A stretch of DNA of 64,000 bases, from positions 930,001-994,000 of the forward strand of contig NZ_JAUSUZ010000001.1 in assembly GCF_030813715.1 (NCBI RefSeq). Direction: 5' to 3'. Shown here piece after piece: positions 50,561 through 59,569 of the stretch. The translations under genes and the position numbers were made by a program. The DNA comes from Catenuloplanes indicus (GTDB taxonomy: Bacteria > Actinomycetota > Actinomycetes > Mycobacteriales > Micromonosporaceae). The notes under the pieces are model-generated. The model did no database searches and was not told the DNA's origin. It saw nothing but the letters and a program-made list of their open reading frames with translations. Every line of letters begins with the position of its first letter. The first letter of the stretch is position 1.

Positions 50561-51726
50561 TTCGGCGCGGTGGCGCGCAACGCGGCGAGTGCCTTGTTCA
50601 TGGCATCGGCCTCGGTGTTGTATCCGCCCGCGACCTCGGCGAACGCGGCGTGTCCCGGACCGAGCGGCCGGCCGTCGCGCGCGTCGGCCAGCAGAGTCTC
50701 CGCGGACTCGACCACGCCACGCTGCAGATCCTTCAGTTTTCGCGCGCGCCGGCTGAGATCCGCGGCAGCCTCGGTGCCGGTGCGGCCGTCCAGGTCCTCG
50801 AACGCGGCGTCCGCGGCCGTGATCGCATCCTTCGCGTCGCCGATCCGGCGCTCGGCCACGTCGAGACGGCCGTCCATGGTGGCCGCGACCGCCTCGTTGA
50901 CCGTCCCGATCGTCGGGTTGAGCACGTCGGTCACGGCTTTTGCGTTGCGCAGCACCGGTTCGACGTTGGTGAACCAGTCGAGCGCCGCGTCCAGGTCGGC
51001 GGACGTGTCGACGAACATCGGCTCCGGCGCGCCGGACCCGGCCGCGAGCCGGGCCAGCTGGTCCCGCTGCGCGTCCTCGACCCGGTAGCCGATCATCCGG
51101 AACTCGATCTCCAGTCCGGCCGCCTCGATCCGGTCGCTGATCTCCCGCTGGACGTAGGCGGTGTCCGGGTCGCAGCCGTCCGCGCCCTGCCGGGTCACCA
51201 CCACGATCCGGTTGACCTGCTTGGCGGCCTGCGCGAACGGGCGACTGAAGTCCTCGATCGCCTGCACGATCCCACGCTGCAGCGTGGCCGTGCCACCGCC
51301 GCGCACATCCGCGGCCGCGGCCGCGATCGCATCCCGGTTACCGGTGCCGAAGTCGACGAGCTGCGTGGTGTTGTCGTCCGCGCCGCACGCCCCGCCGAAA
51401 CTGCGCAACGCCAGCGAATCCCGGTCCCCCGAGTTTCCGACGACGGTCCGCAGCGACTCGGTGATCTCCGCCAGCCCCGCGGGGCCGGCGGCCGCGGACG
51501 CGTCGATCAGGAACTCGGTCTTGTAGGTCGGCGCGAACTGCGGCAGCACCAGCTTCACCACCGCGGCCGTCCCCGCGGCGGCCACGGCCAGCGCGAGCAC
51601 CGAGATCACCGCGACCCGCACGCTGCGCGGCAGGTCCATCCGGAAGATGTTGTACTGACGATTGTGGTCACCGCGCTGGACGCCGAAGGCGCCCCTCGCG
51701 TCGACATCGGCCGGTTCGCGCGCCAC
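50548..51726 (-). CDS. Membrane VWA-like protein with RHIM-like N-terminal motif
   Basis: A 392-residue protein read from GTG 51726, which has a GGGGGGA site 6 nt upstream. The cytoplasmic tail (1-34) contains FGVQRGDHNRQYNIF at 14-28. It fits the RHIM-like bacterial amyloid signalling pattern Q-x-G-x-x-N-x-Q-x-N. A transmembrane helix (about 36-58) is followed by a VWA-like ectodomain with FLIDASAAAG, a degenerate metal site, and a helical C-terminal stalk (about 260-392). Paralogue of the gene downstream, which lacks the motif. The idea that ectodomain sensing triggers amyloid assembly inside the cell is inference. A longer ATG start adds 20 residues. Confidence 0.75.
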   Translation of the reverse strand: MAREPADVDARGAFGVQRGDHNRQYNIFRMDLPRSVRVAVISVLALAVAAAGTAAVVKLVLPQFAPTYKTEFLIDASAAAGPAGLAEITESLRTVVGNSGDRDSLALRSFGGACGADDNTTQLVDFGTGNRDAIAAAAADVRGGGTATLQRGIVQAIEDFSRPFAQAAKQVNRIVVVTRQGADGCDPDTAYVQREISDRIEAAGLEIEFRMIGYRVEDAQRDQLARLAAGSGAPEPMFVDTSADLDAALDWFTNVEPVLRNAKAVTDVLNPTIGTVNEAVAATMDGRLDVAERRIGDAKDAITAADAAFEDLDGRTGTEAAADLSRRARKLKDLQRGVVESAETLLADARDGRPLGPGHAAFAEVAGGYNTEADAMNKALAALRATAPKTLR

Positions 51727-52156
51727 TGCTGAGTCCCCCCGGAATGCGTCGGCAGGGTCCTTTTCTAGCGCTGATCGTCCACTCACCCGCAGGCGTTGTC
51801 CCGAACCTGACAGTCACCACCCACGAATCAGGCCACAAGCGACTCACAAGCCGCCGAACGGCCAGGCCGCGCAGCCGATCGGCACTGCGGTGCCGGGGCC
51901 TGCCCCCGAGGTGATCGCCGTGCAGCGCGGCGTGATCGGAGCCGGCCCGACCCGGCAACCGCGTCAGAGCGACGAGCCGGATGGCCGGACCGCACCGCAT
52001 ACGCCGGACCGCGCAGCCGGCCGAGTGGTCACCGAACTGGCGTTCCGGCGGTTGGATGACCGGTGGCCGCACCCGATCAGTCATGATCATGCAGGTGCCC
52101 GCCCGCCCACGGCGCACCTGCCGGAGAACCGGCGCCGACGGGAAGGAGCGCGGCAC
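51727..52156. other. Divergent intergenic region, 430 bp
   Basis: Holds the promoters of the RHIM-motif gene (TAGAAA near 51770 on the minus strand) and of the YkvA gene (near-palindrome TCATGATCATGCA about 75 bp upstream). No gene-like frame or RNA gene recognised. Confidence 0.45.
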
Positions 52157-52561
52157 ATGGAATGGTGGCAGCCGCTGGCGAGCGTCACCGCGGCACTGCT
52201 GCTGGCCTGGATCGGCCTGCTGATCACGTTGCTGATCGCCAAGCCGGACCGGGCCCGGCTCACGGAGGCGCTGCGGCTCCTGCCCGATCTACTACGGCTG
52301 CTGCGGCACCTGGCCGCCGACCGGGAACTGCCGCGCGGTGTCCGGCTCAGGCTCGGCCTCCTCCTCGCCTACCTGGCCCTGCCTTTCGATCTGATCCCCG
52401 ACTTCATCCCGGTCCTCGGCTACGCCGACGACGTGATCATCGTCATCGCGGTCCTGCGCTCCGTGGTCCGGCAGGCCGGCCTGGAAGCGGTCCGCCGGCA
52501 CTGGCCCGGCACCGACGACGGCTTCGCCGCGCTCAGCCGCCTCACCGGCCTCAGCCGCTGA
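52157..52561 (+). CDS. YkvA family (DUF1232) membrane protein
   Basis: A 134-residue protein with an N-terminal transmembrane helix (TAALLLAWIGLLITLLIA) and the DUF1232 core LAYLALPFDLIPDFIPVLGYADD, a hydrophobic hairpin with conserved acidic residues. Function unknown; found in many bacteria. GGAAGGA ribosome-binding site. Convergent with the LacI gene. Confidence 0.87.
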   Translation: MEWWQPLASVTAALLLAWIGLLITLLIAKPDRARLTEALRLLPDLLRLLRHLAADRELPRGVRLRLGLLLAYLALPFDLIPDFIPVLGYADDVIIVIAVLRSVVRQAGLEAVRRHWPGTDDGFAALSRLTGLSR

Positions 52562-52635
52562 GGCGGCCGCACCGCGCACCCGGCCGCTTCCGGGGTCGTC
52601 ACACCGCACGCACCGATGGTGGCGGTGGCCGCCGG

Positions 52636-53640
52636 TCAGGCGGAATCGCGCCAGACGACCGGGGACGGGAGGACGACCGGCTGAGGATGCTCCCCACGAA
52701 TCTGGCGAAGCACGAGATCCGCCGCGACCGCGCCGACCTCGCGCGCCGGCTGGTGGACCGTGGACAGTGACGGCTGTGCCCGCAGCGCCCATGAGCTGTC
52801 GTCGAAACCCACCAGGCCCACTTCCCCGGGTACGGCCCGGCCGGCGTCGCGCAGCGCCTCGAGTGCACCGGCTGCGATCGCGTCGGAGGCGGCGAACACG
52901 CCGTCGATCGCGGGTTCGCGGGTCAGCAGTTCGCGCATGCCCTTCACACCGGACGCGTAGTCGTAGAGCGGTACCTCCGCGACCAGCGCCGGGTCGAAGC
53001 GGTCGCTGAGCGCGGCCCGGAAGCCGGCCAGGCGGTCGGCGCCGGAGTCGCGGTCCAGCGCCGCCGCGATCATGCCGATCCGCCGCCGGCCGCCGGCCGC
53101 GAGCCGGGTGACCACCTCGCGGGCGGAGCCGGCGTTGTCGATGCCGACCCACGGCGTGTCGCGGGCCAGGTCGGGCGGGTGGCCGACGAACGTGGCGGGC
53201 AGGCCGAGCGCGGCGATCACGCGGGTGATCGGGTCATGGGTGCGGGCGGAGACCACGATGGCGCCGTCGACGAAGCCGCCGCTGAGGTAGCGGGCGACGC
53301 GTTCGGTGTCGCGGGCCGAGTCGACGACGAGGCTGACCATCTGGTGGTCGGCGATCGACAGTTCCTCGTTCGCGCCGAGCATGATCGCGCCAATGTTCGG
53401 ATCCTCGAGCAGCAGTGAGTGCGGTTCGAGCGTGAGGAAGCCGACGGCCTGCGTGCGGCGCCGGACCAGGTTGCGTGCGGCCGTGTTCGGTACGTAGCCG
53501 ACGTCGGCGATCGCGGCCTCGATGGCGGCGCGGGACTGCGCGGAGACGTATCCGCCGTTGAGTACCCGGCTCACGGTGCCGCGGGAGACGCCGGCCGCGG
53601 CGGCCACGTCGTGCACCGTGGCGCGTTTCTGCGGTTGCAT
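52636..53640 (-). CDS. LacI family transcriptional regulator
   Basis: A 334-residue repressor. The HTH (VHDVAAAAGVSRGTVSRVLN, residues about 9-28) and hinge (AARNLVRRRTQAVGFL) are followed by a periplasmic-binding-protein-like sensor domain (GADRLAGFRAAL, FAASDAIAAGALEALRDAG, VGFDDSSWALRAQPSLSTV). It is divergent from the disrupted sugar transporter and alpha-galactosidase genes, and two palindromes with GTGTGCAC/GTGCACAC halves lie in between. The inducer is probably a galactoside or its product, by context. Confidence 0.92.
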   Translation of the reverse strand: MQPQKRATVHDVAAAAGVSRGTVSRVLNGGYVSAQSRAAIEAAIADVGYVPNTAARNLVRRRTQAVGFLTLEPHSLLLEDPNIGAIMLGANEELSIADHQMVSLVVDSARDTERVARYLSGGFVDGAIVVSARTHDPITRVIAALGLPATFVGHPPDLARDTPWVGIDNAGSAREVVTRLAAGGRRRIGMIAAALDRDSGADRLAGFRAALSDRFDPALVAEVPLYDYASGVKGMRELLTREPAIDGVFAASDAIAAGALEALRDAGRAVPGEVGLVGFDDSSWALRAQPSLSTVHQPAREVGAVAADLVLRQIRGEHPQPVVLPSPVVWRDSA

Positions 53641-53699
53641 CCGTGCCACGCGGCACAGCCTAGCGACGTGGTCTTGACCCTCGATCAGCCGCGTGACAC

Positions 53700-53717
53700 T
53701 GTGTGCACGTTCACACA
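53700..53717. promoter_or_regulatory. LacI operator 1
   Basis: TGTGTGCACGTTCACACA, an 18-bp palindrome with one mismatched pair, upstream of the LacI gene. Confidence 0.7.
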
Positions 53718-53747
53718 CCCGACACGCGTACGCCGTACGGCGGATGC

Positions 53748-53763
53748 GTGTGCACGTGCACAC
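53748..53763. promoter_or_regulatory. LacI operator 2
   Basis: GTGTGCACGTGCACAC, a perfect 16-bp palindrome, centred 47 bp from operator 1 and 19 bp before the transporter-gene remnant. Confidence 0.75.
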
Positions 53764-53781
53764 ACCGAGGGAGGCGCAGAC

Positions 53782-53965
53782 GTGACCAGGCACCGGGCCG
53801 CGATCGTCTTCTTCATCGCACCGTTCGGCGTGTCGTTCGCGCTCTTCTACCTACTGCCCATCGGGTACGACGTGGGGCAGTCGCTGTTCACGGTCGAGCG
53901 CACCGGCACGTTCGGCCCGGCGCGCGAGGTCTTCGGCGGGCTGGTGCAGTACCGGCGTGTCCTCT
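53782..53965 (+). pseudogene. Sugar ABC permease, N-terminal fragment
   Basis: GTG start after GGGAGG; about 60 codons read AAIVFFIAPFGVSFALFYLL, GYDVGQSLFTVERTGTFGP and EVFGGLVQYRRVLS, the first membrane helix and start of a MalF-type permease. The protein then stops matching and runs into solute-binding-protein sequence, so the rest of the gene has been deleted. Confidence 0.8.
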
Positions 53966-54715
53966 CCGTACGCCGCGGCGGCGGAGAAGGTGCAGGCAGC
54001 CGGTGGGTACATCGCGACCTTCTCGCAGAGCGGCATCAACCAGTTCGCCGGCCTGTCCTGGCGGGCCGGGGCACGCCCGTTCGGCACCGACGGCGGCACC
54101 TGGACCGTCGACCTGACCGGCCCGGAGACGACCAGGGTCGCCGGCAACCGGCAGCGGCCGCTCGACCGGGACCTGGTCTCCACCGTGCCGCCGTGGACCA
54201 CCGAGTGGGACAGCGCGTACCACTCCGGCAGCGTCTGGAGCTGGGTGTCCGCGGTCTGGGGCGCGAACTCGATCTCCTCCGGCGTGCCGGGCACAGCCGG
54301 CCGCTGGGCGGTGGCTCCCATGCCACAGTGGTCAGCGGGGCGGCACCGTCACCGGCAACTGAGGTGGGTCGTCCACAGCCGTGTTCACGGGCACGGCGCA
54401 CCCGGACGAGGCCGCGCGGTTCGCGCTGTGGCTGAACACCAGCGAGGAGGCGCTCATGCTGCTGGCGGAGAAGGCCAACCCGTACCCGGCGACGAGGACC
54501 GGCGCGAGCCTGCCGGTCTACGCACAAGGCGTCGAGTTCTACGGCGGCCAGCGGGTCCACGCGGTCTTCGCGCAGGCGGCCACGCAGGTCACCCCGGGTT
54601 CTCTCTAGGGCCGACGATGACCTCGACGTACGCCGACGCCTCGGACGGCTTCAAGAACGCCGTCTCCGGGGCGGCACGCCGGCCGACGCGCAGCTCTAGA
54701 CCATCGACACCCTGA
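53957..54715 (+). pseudogene. Sugar ABC solute-binding protein, broken C-terminal part
   Basis: Fragments of a family 1 extracellular sugar-binding protein: YIATFSQSGINQFAGLSWRA, WVSAVWGANSISSGVPGTAG, then after a frame change near 54355 TAHPDEAARFALWLNTSEEA, and near 54640-54715 the C-terminal end SDGFKNAVSG. The N-terminal part and signal peptide are gone, and there are at least two frame changes plus an in-frame stop (54606). Non-functional. Confidence 0.8.
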
Positions 54716-54784
54716 AATCGCAGTCCATTCCCGTCAAGGAGTAATGCCCTGATCCACCAGCTTCGCGCCGCGGGCGTCAGCCTC

Positions 54785-56818
54785 GTGCTGGACGCCCGCG
54801 ACGCACGACCGCCCGCCGTCGTCCACTGGGGTGCCGACCTCGGCGACCTCCCCGCTCCGGCGCTCGCCGCGATCGCCGACGCGTCGGTGCCCGCGGTGCC
54901 GCCGAGCAGCATCGACGTACCGTTGTGGCTGCCGCTGCTGCCGTCGTTCACGGACGGCTGGAGCGAACGTCCCGGTCTCGACGGCTTCTTCACCGACCGA
55001 TCGCCGGTCTCGTTCCGCGACTGGTCCACCGACGCCGGCGCGGGCTGGATAAGCGTCACCGCGGACGGGCCGCTGGCGATCACCACCCGCCTCGAGCTGT
55101 CCGAGGAGGGCGTGTTGCGGATGCGCCACACAGTGGTCAACCGCGGTACGTCGGACTTCGTGCTGACCGCGCTGGACCTGCAGCTGCCGGTGCCGGACCG
55201 GGCGCGGGAGGTGCTGGACTTCTCCGGGCTGTGGGCGCACGAGCGGCGGCCACAGCGCGGTGAGCTGCGGCAGGGCGCGTGGATGCGCGAGTCCCGGCAC
55301 GGCCGGCCCGGCCACGACGACGCGTTCCTGCTGGTTGCGGGCGTACCCGGGTTCGGGTTCCGCGGTGGCGAGGTGTGGGCCGCGCACCTGGCGTGGAGCG
55401 GCGACAAGCGCGTCTGGGCAGCCCGGTCCGCGCTCGGCCCGGCCGTGCTCGGCGCCGGTGAACTGCTCGGCGCGGGCGAGGTGACGCTGGCGCCGGGCGA
55501 CGAGTACTGCACGCCGTGGCTGGTCGCGGTCTGGTCGGACCGCGGGCTGGATGGGCTCTCCGACCGGTTGCACCCGTGGATCCGCGGCCGCTCCGAGCTG
55601 CACCGGCCGCGCCCGGTCGTGCTGAACACGTGGGAGGCGGTCTACTTCGCCCAGGACCTCGACACGCTCGGCGCGCTCGCGGACGCGGCCGGTGCGGTCG
55701 GCGTGGAACGGTTCGTGCTCGACGACGGGTGGTTCACCGGGCGGCGCGACGACCGGCGCGCACTCGGCGACTGGTTCGTCGACGCCGAGGTGTGGCCGTC
55801 CGGCCTGCACCCGTTGATCAAACGGGTGCACGACGCCGGCATGGACTTCGGCCTGTGGGTCGAGCCGGAGATGGTCAGCCCGTCCTCGCAGCTCGCCGCC
55901 GCGCACCCGGACTGGGTGCTCGGCGCTTCCGGCGGGCCCACCTGGCGCTTCCAGCGCGTTCTCGACCTCTCCCGTCCCGGGGCGTACGGGTACGTGCTGG
56001 AGCGGCTGAACGCGCTGCTCAACGAGTACCCGATCGCGTTCCTGAAGTGGGACCACAACCGGGACGTGCTCACCCCGGGCGTGGCGCACGCGCAGACCAC
56101 CGCGCTCTACCGGCTGCTGCGTGAGCTGCGCGTGGCACATCCGGACGTGGAGATCGAGAGTTGCGCGTCCGGCGGCGGGCGGGTCGACCTGGGCATCCTG
56201 GAGCTGGTCGACCGGTTCTGGACGTCCGACACCAACGACCCGCTCGACCGGCAGAGCATCCAGCGGTGGACGTCGGTGCTCGTACCCCCGGAGTATCTGG
56301 GCGGGCACCTCGGCGACAAGGCCGCGCACATCACCGGGCGCACCACTGATCTCGCGTTCCGGCAGGCCACCGCGCTGTTCGGCAGCGCCGGCATCGAGTG
56401 GAACCTGCTGCACGCCACGCCCGGGGAGCGCGACGCGATCGCTGAGTGGATCGCGTTGCACAAGCGGCTGCGCGAACTGCTGCACACCGGCCGGGTGGTC
56501 CGCGCCGACACCGCCGACCCGGCCCAGCTGGTGCACGGTGTGGTCGCGCAGGACCGGCGCAGCGCGATCGTCGCCTACGTGACGCTGGACGCGCCGCAGG
56601 CCGCGCTGCCGGCCCCGCTGCGGATCCCCGGCCTGGACCAGAACCGGCTCTACACGGTGCGCCCGCTGCTGACCGGCGCGGTCACCCAGGACGCGCCGCC
56701 GCCGTGGCTGGCGTCCGGCTCGGTGACGCTGCCCGGCCGGGTACTGTCCGAGGTCGGACTCGCGATGCCGCTGCTCAAGCCGCAGCAGGCCGCGCTGTTC
56801 GAGGTGTCGGCTGCCTGA
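54785..56818 (+). CDS. Alpha-galactosidase, GH36
   Basis: A 677-residue glycoside hydrolase family 36 enzyme as read from GTG 54785. N-terminal beta-supersandwich, then the catalytic barrel with WEAVYFAQD, FVLDDGWFTGRRDD, the nucleophile Asp in FLKWDHNRD (about 421), ESCASGGGRVDLG and the acid/base Asp in WTSDTNDPLDR (about 480). It hydrolyses terminal alpha-galactosides. Homologous sequence continues 12 codons upstream (LIHQLRAAGVSLV) to an ATG at 54744 that is one base out of frame, so the original start may be lost. The gene follows the ruined transporter and ends in a strong terminator. Confidence 0.9.
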   Translation: MLDARDARPPAVVHWGADLGDLPAPALAAIADASVPAVPPSSIDVPLWLPLLPSFTDGWSERPGLDGFFTDRSPVSFRDWSTDAGAGWISVTADGPLAITTRLELSEEGVLRMRHTVVNRGTSDFVLTALDLQLPVPDRAREVLDFSGLWAHERRPQRGELRQGAWMRESRHGRPGHDDAFLLVAGVPGFGFRGGEVWAAHLAWSGDKRVWAARSALGPAVLGAGELLGAGEVTLAPGDEYCTPWLVAVWSDRGLDGLSDRLHPWIRGRSELHRPRPVVLNTWEAVYFAQDLDTLGALADAAGAVGVERFVLDDGWFTGRRDDRRALGDWFVDAEVWPSGLHPLIKRVHDAGMDFGLWVEPEMVSPSSQLAAAHPDWVLGASGGPTWRFQRVLDLSRPGAYGYVLERLNALLNEYPIAFLKWDHNRDVLTPGVAHAQTTALYRLLRELRVAHPDVEIESCASGGGRVDLGILELVDRFWTSDTNDPLDRQSIQRWTSVLVPPEYLGGHLGDKAAHITGRTTDLAFRQATALFGSAGIEWNLLHATPGERDAIAEWIALHKRLRELLHTGRVVRADTADPAQLVHGVVAQDRRSAIVAYVTLDAPQAALPAPLRIPGLDQNRLYTVRPLLTGAVTQDAPPPWLASGSVTLPGRVLSEVGLAMPLLKPQQAALFEVSAA

Positions 56819-56825
56819 ATTCGCA

Positions 56826-56860
56826 GATGCCGGTGGCGGGGCGAGCTCGCCACCGGCATC
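56826..56860 (+). terminator. Terminator of alpha-galactosidase gene
   Basis: GATGCCGGTGGCG (56826-56838) pairs perfectly with 56848-56860; the 9-nt loop can partly pair too. TTGT follows. Confidence 0.75.
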
Positions 56861-56890
56861 TTGTCGGACCTCCGGAGTACGGTCCCCGCC

Positions 56891-59455
56891 ATGCCGATCG
56901 CCTTCAATGAGCTCGCGTCCTGGCTGGACGAGGGAAGCCTCGTCCCGCTGACGAACGCGCTGCTGGCCGCGGACGAGACGGAGCGGCGCGCGCTCGCCGG
57001 CCAGCTGCGGCAGCACGAGCTGCTACGCCGGCCACACGACGTGTTCGACGACGCCCTGTCGCACGAGGAGCGTCGGCGACGATGGCGGGAGGACGAGGTG
57101 CGCCGGCCGTACCGGCAGGCCGCGCTCCGGGTCGCCGGCGCCGCCTGCCTGCCCCGGGCCGCGGCCATCGTGTCCTGGCTGCGCTCGGCCCGGTTCCCCG
57201 ACCCGATGCCGGCCGGGACGGCGGATGCGATCGTGCGGGTGCTCAGCGCACCCGGCCGGCCGTCCGCCGCGGCGGTCGCGCGCGGGCTGGCCGGGCGGCT
57301 GCGGCCCGCCCAGGTCGACGCGCAGTGGCCGATCATCAGCGCGCTGCTGCGCGCGACCGGTCAGACGCCCGTGCCGACCGAGGCGACGGTCCGCGGCTGG
57401 CTGCGGGAGACCGGGCTGGACGTCGAGCGGCTGGACGCGGACCCGTGGACGCCGCTGATGCTGCCGCACGTGTTCTCGATCCCGCGCGTCGGCGGCGAGC
57501 TGGACGGGTCCGGGCCGGGCGCGCTGACTCGGCTCTGCGAGATCGGCGGGTGCGACCGGGCGGTGCTGCTGGCCGACTGCCTGATGCGGCTCGGCCAGGG
57601 CGACCGGCTGGGCGCGCTGCGGCCGTTCGTGACGATGCACCGGCTGCTGGCGCCGACGCTCGACGAGACGGCCCGGCACGCCACGGAGTACGCCGGGCTG
57701 CTGTCCAGCCCGTACAGCACGGTCGCGGGCATCGGGCTGGAGACGCTGCGGGCGCTCGACGACGCCGGGCGGCTGACCAGCGGCGCGGTCGCCGAGGCCG
57801 GGTTCGCGGCGCTGGCCCGTACCGAGAAGAAGCTGTTCCGCGCACAGCTGGCCTGGCTGAATGCGACGCTGGCCCGCAAACCGGACCCAGAGGTGTACGC
57901 TGCGCTGGTCAGCGGGCTCGCCAGTCCCGCACCCGACCTGGCGGAGCGTGCGCTGGCGGTCGCCGTGAAGCACCTGCCGGCGATCGGCGAGGCCGGGCGT
58001 GAGCTGCTCGCCGCCGCGGCCGAGACCCTCGACGGCGACCTGTGCCGCCAGGTGAACGCGGTGCTCGGCCGGGCCACGGCCCCGGTCGAGCCGGTCGCGC
58101 TGCCGCCGGTGCCGCCGGTCGCGGCGATGCCGGCGCCGCTCGGGTCGGTGGCCGAGGTGGCCGCCGCCGCGGCGGTGCTGGTCCGGCCCGGGCGGGAGTG
58201 GAGCGACCCGGTGCTGCTGGAGCTGCTGCTCGACGGGCTGGTGCGGTTCGCCGCCGAGGACCGGAAGGCGCTGGCCTCGGCGCTGCGCCCGGTCGTCGGC
58301 CCGCGGGCCGGCTCGGCGGTGGCCCGCCTGGTGTGCGCGATCGTTGACGGGCACTGGGTGAAGCCCGGTCCGGGCCCGTTCGGGCCGGTGGCGCCGCCGT
58401 CCGCGATGCTGGCCGAGCGGGTCGACGAGCTGGGCCGGGCGATCCCGTACACAGCGCCGCCCGGTCTGCTCGCCACGCCGGCCACGGTCGACGGGCACGT
58501 CGATCCGGCGCGGGTGCTCGCGCTGCTGGAGTCGGCCGAGCGGTCCGGGTGGGCACCGCGGCCGTACGACCTGTCCCAGGCACTGCTGCGGCTGCCCCGT
58601 ACCGTCGACGCCTCGATCACCGCCGCGGCCGGGCGGCTGACCACGCCAGCCGGGCGCGCGTTCGCGGACTGGCTGCGCAAGGGCGGTCTGCCCGATCCGG
58701 TGGTCGTCATGCGGCAGCCGTGCACGCACGGGCCGGACTGCTGGTGCACTCCCGAAGGTCAGCGCCGGACGGCCGAGATCGCGTCGATCCCGGCCGGCGG
58801 GCTGAGCCTGCCGGCGGGCCTGCTCGAGGTCACCGAGGAGCGCCCGGCCGGGGTGAGCCGGCCCGGGTTGGGCGCATGGCCGATGGTGCTGCCCGGGCAC
58901 CGCGAGGTCATCGCGGCCCACCTAAGGCCATACCTCGCCGACACGATCACCGACCGACGTATCGACGTGGGCTACGTGCTGCCGGTGCTGGCGCAGTCGG
59001 GCGGGCCGTTCGGCCCGGCGACCGCGCTGTGCCTGGCTCACGGACTGACCGCGGCGCGGGTGTCCGACCGGGTCGCCGCGGTCGATGCGTTCCTGGCCCT
59101 CGCCGCCCGCCGTGAGCTCGACGGCGCCCTGGTCGGCCGGGAACTCGCCGCGCTGTTCTCGTGCGGCGAGATCGTGCTCACCCGGGTGGTGGCCGCGCTC
59201 GCCGAAACCGCGCGTGCCGGAGCGGGAGCCCAGGTCTGGGACGTGGCCTGTGCGCTCATCCCGGCCGTGCTAACGGTGACGCCCGTCGTCGCGGGCGCGG
59301 CGGACCTGCTGGCACTGGCGGCGTCTGTGGCGCCCGCAGGCCAGGCCACCGCGCCGCCGCCGGAGGTGTCGGCGGTCGCGGCCCGGGGCGGACGGTCCCG
59401 GCTGGTCACGGAGGCCAGCCGGCTGCGGCGTGTGCTCCGGATGAGCCGCCGGTGA
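56891..59455 (+). CDS. DUF6493 family protein
   Basis: An 854-residue, helix-rich cytosolic protein of the DUF6493 family. Long HEAT-like alpha-helical stretches (FNELASWLDEGSLVPLTNAL, LARTEKKLFRAQLAWLNATL) and a Cys/His cluster CTHGPDCWCTP near 617 are visible. The C-terminal 180 residues are repeated as a broken copy at 60105-60690. Related actinobacterial genes sit near SWIM zinc-finger and AAA/VWA genes, none of which occur here. Function unknown. Confidence 0.82.
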   Translation: MPIAFNELASWLDEGSLVPLTNALLAADETERRALAGQLRQHELLRRPHDVFDDALSHEERRRRWREDEVRRPYRQAALRVAGAACLPRAAAIVSWLRSARFPDPMPAGTADAIVRVLSAPGRPSAAAVARGLAGRLRPAQVDAQWPIISALLRATGQTPVPTEATVRGWLRETGLDVERLDADPWTPLMLPHVFSIPRVGGELDGSGPGALTRLCEIGGCDRAVLLADCLMRLGQGDRLGALRPFVTMHRLLAPTLDETARHATEYAGLLSSPYSTVAGIGLETLRALDDAGRLTSGAVAEAGFAALARTEKKLFRAQLAWLNATLARKPDPEVYAALVSGLASPAPDLAERALAVAVKHLPAIGEAGRELLAAAAETLDGDLCRQVNAVLGRATAPVEPVALPPVPPVAAMPAPLGSVAEVAAAAAVLVRPGREWSDPVLLELLLDGLVRFAAEDRKALASALRPVVGPRAGSAVARLVCAIVDGHWVKPGPGPFGPVAPPSAMLAERVDELGRAIPYTAPPGLLATPATVDGHVDPARVLALLESAERSGWAPRPYDLSQALLRLPRTVDASITAAAGRLTTPAGRAFADWLRKGGLPDPVVVMRQPCTHGPDCWCTPEGQRRTAEIASIPAGGLSLPAGLLEVTEERPAGVSRPGLGAWPMVLPGHREVIAAHLRPYLADTITDRRIDVGYVLPVLAQSGGPFGPATALCLAHGLTAARVSDRVAAVDAFLALAARRELDGALVGRELAALFSCGEIVLTRVVAALAETARAGAGAQVWDVACALIPAVLTVTPVVAGAADLLALAASVAPAGQATAPPPEVSAVAARGGRSRLVTEASRLRRVLRMSRR

Positions 59456-59569
59456 CATCCGACGCGGGCAGCGCCGGCCGGGGACTTCTCGCGGTCTCTC
59501 CGGGAGCGAGCGAACCGGCGCAAGGTATCGGGTGGGTGAGGGCTTGCGTGACGGGAACAGACTCTGGTC

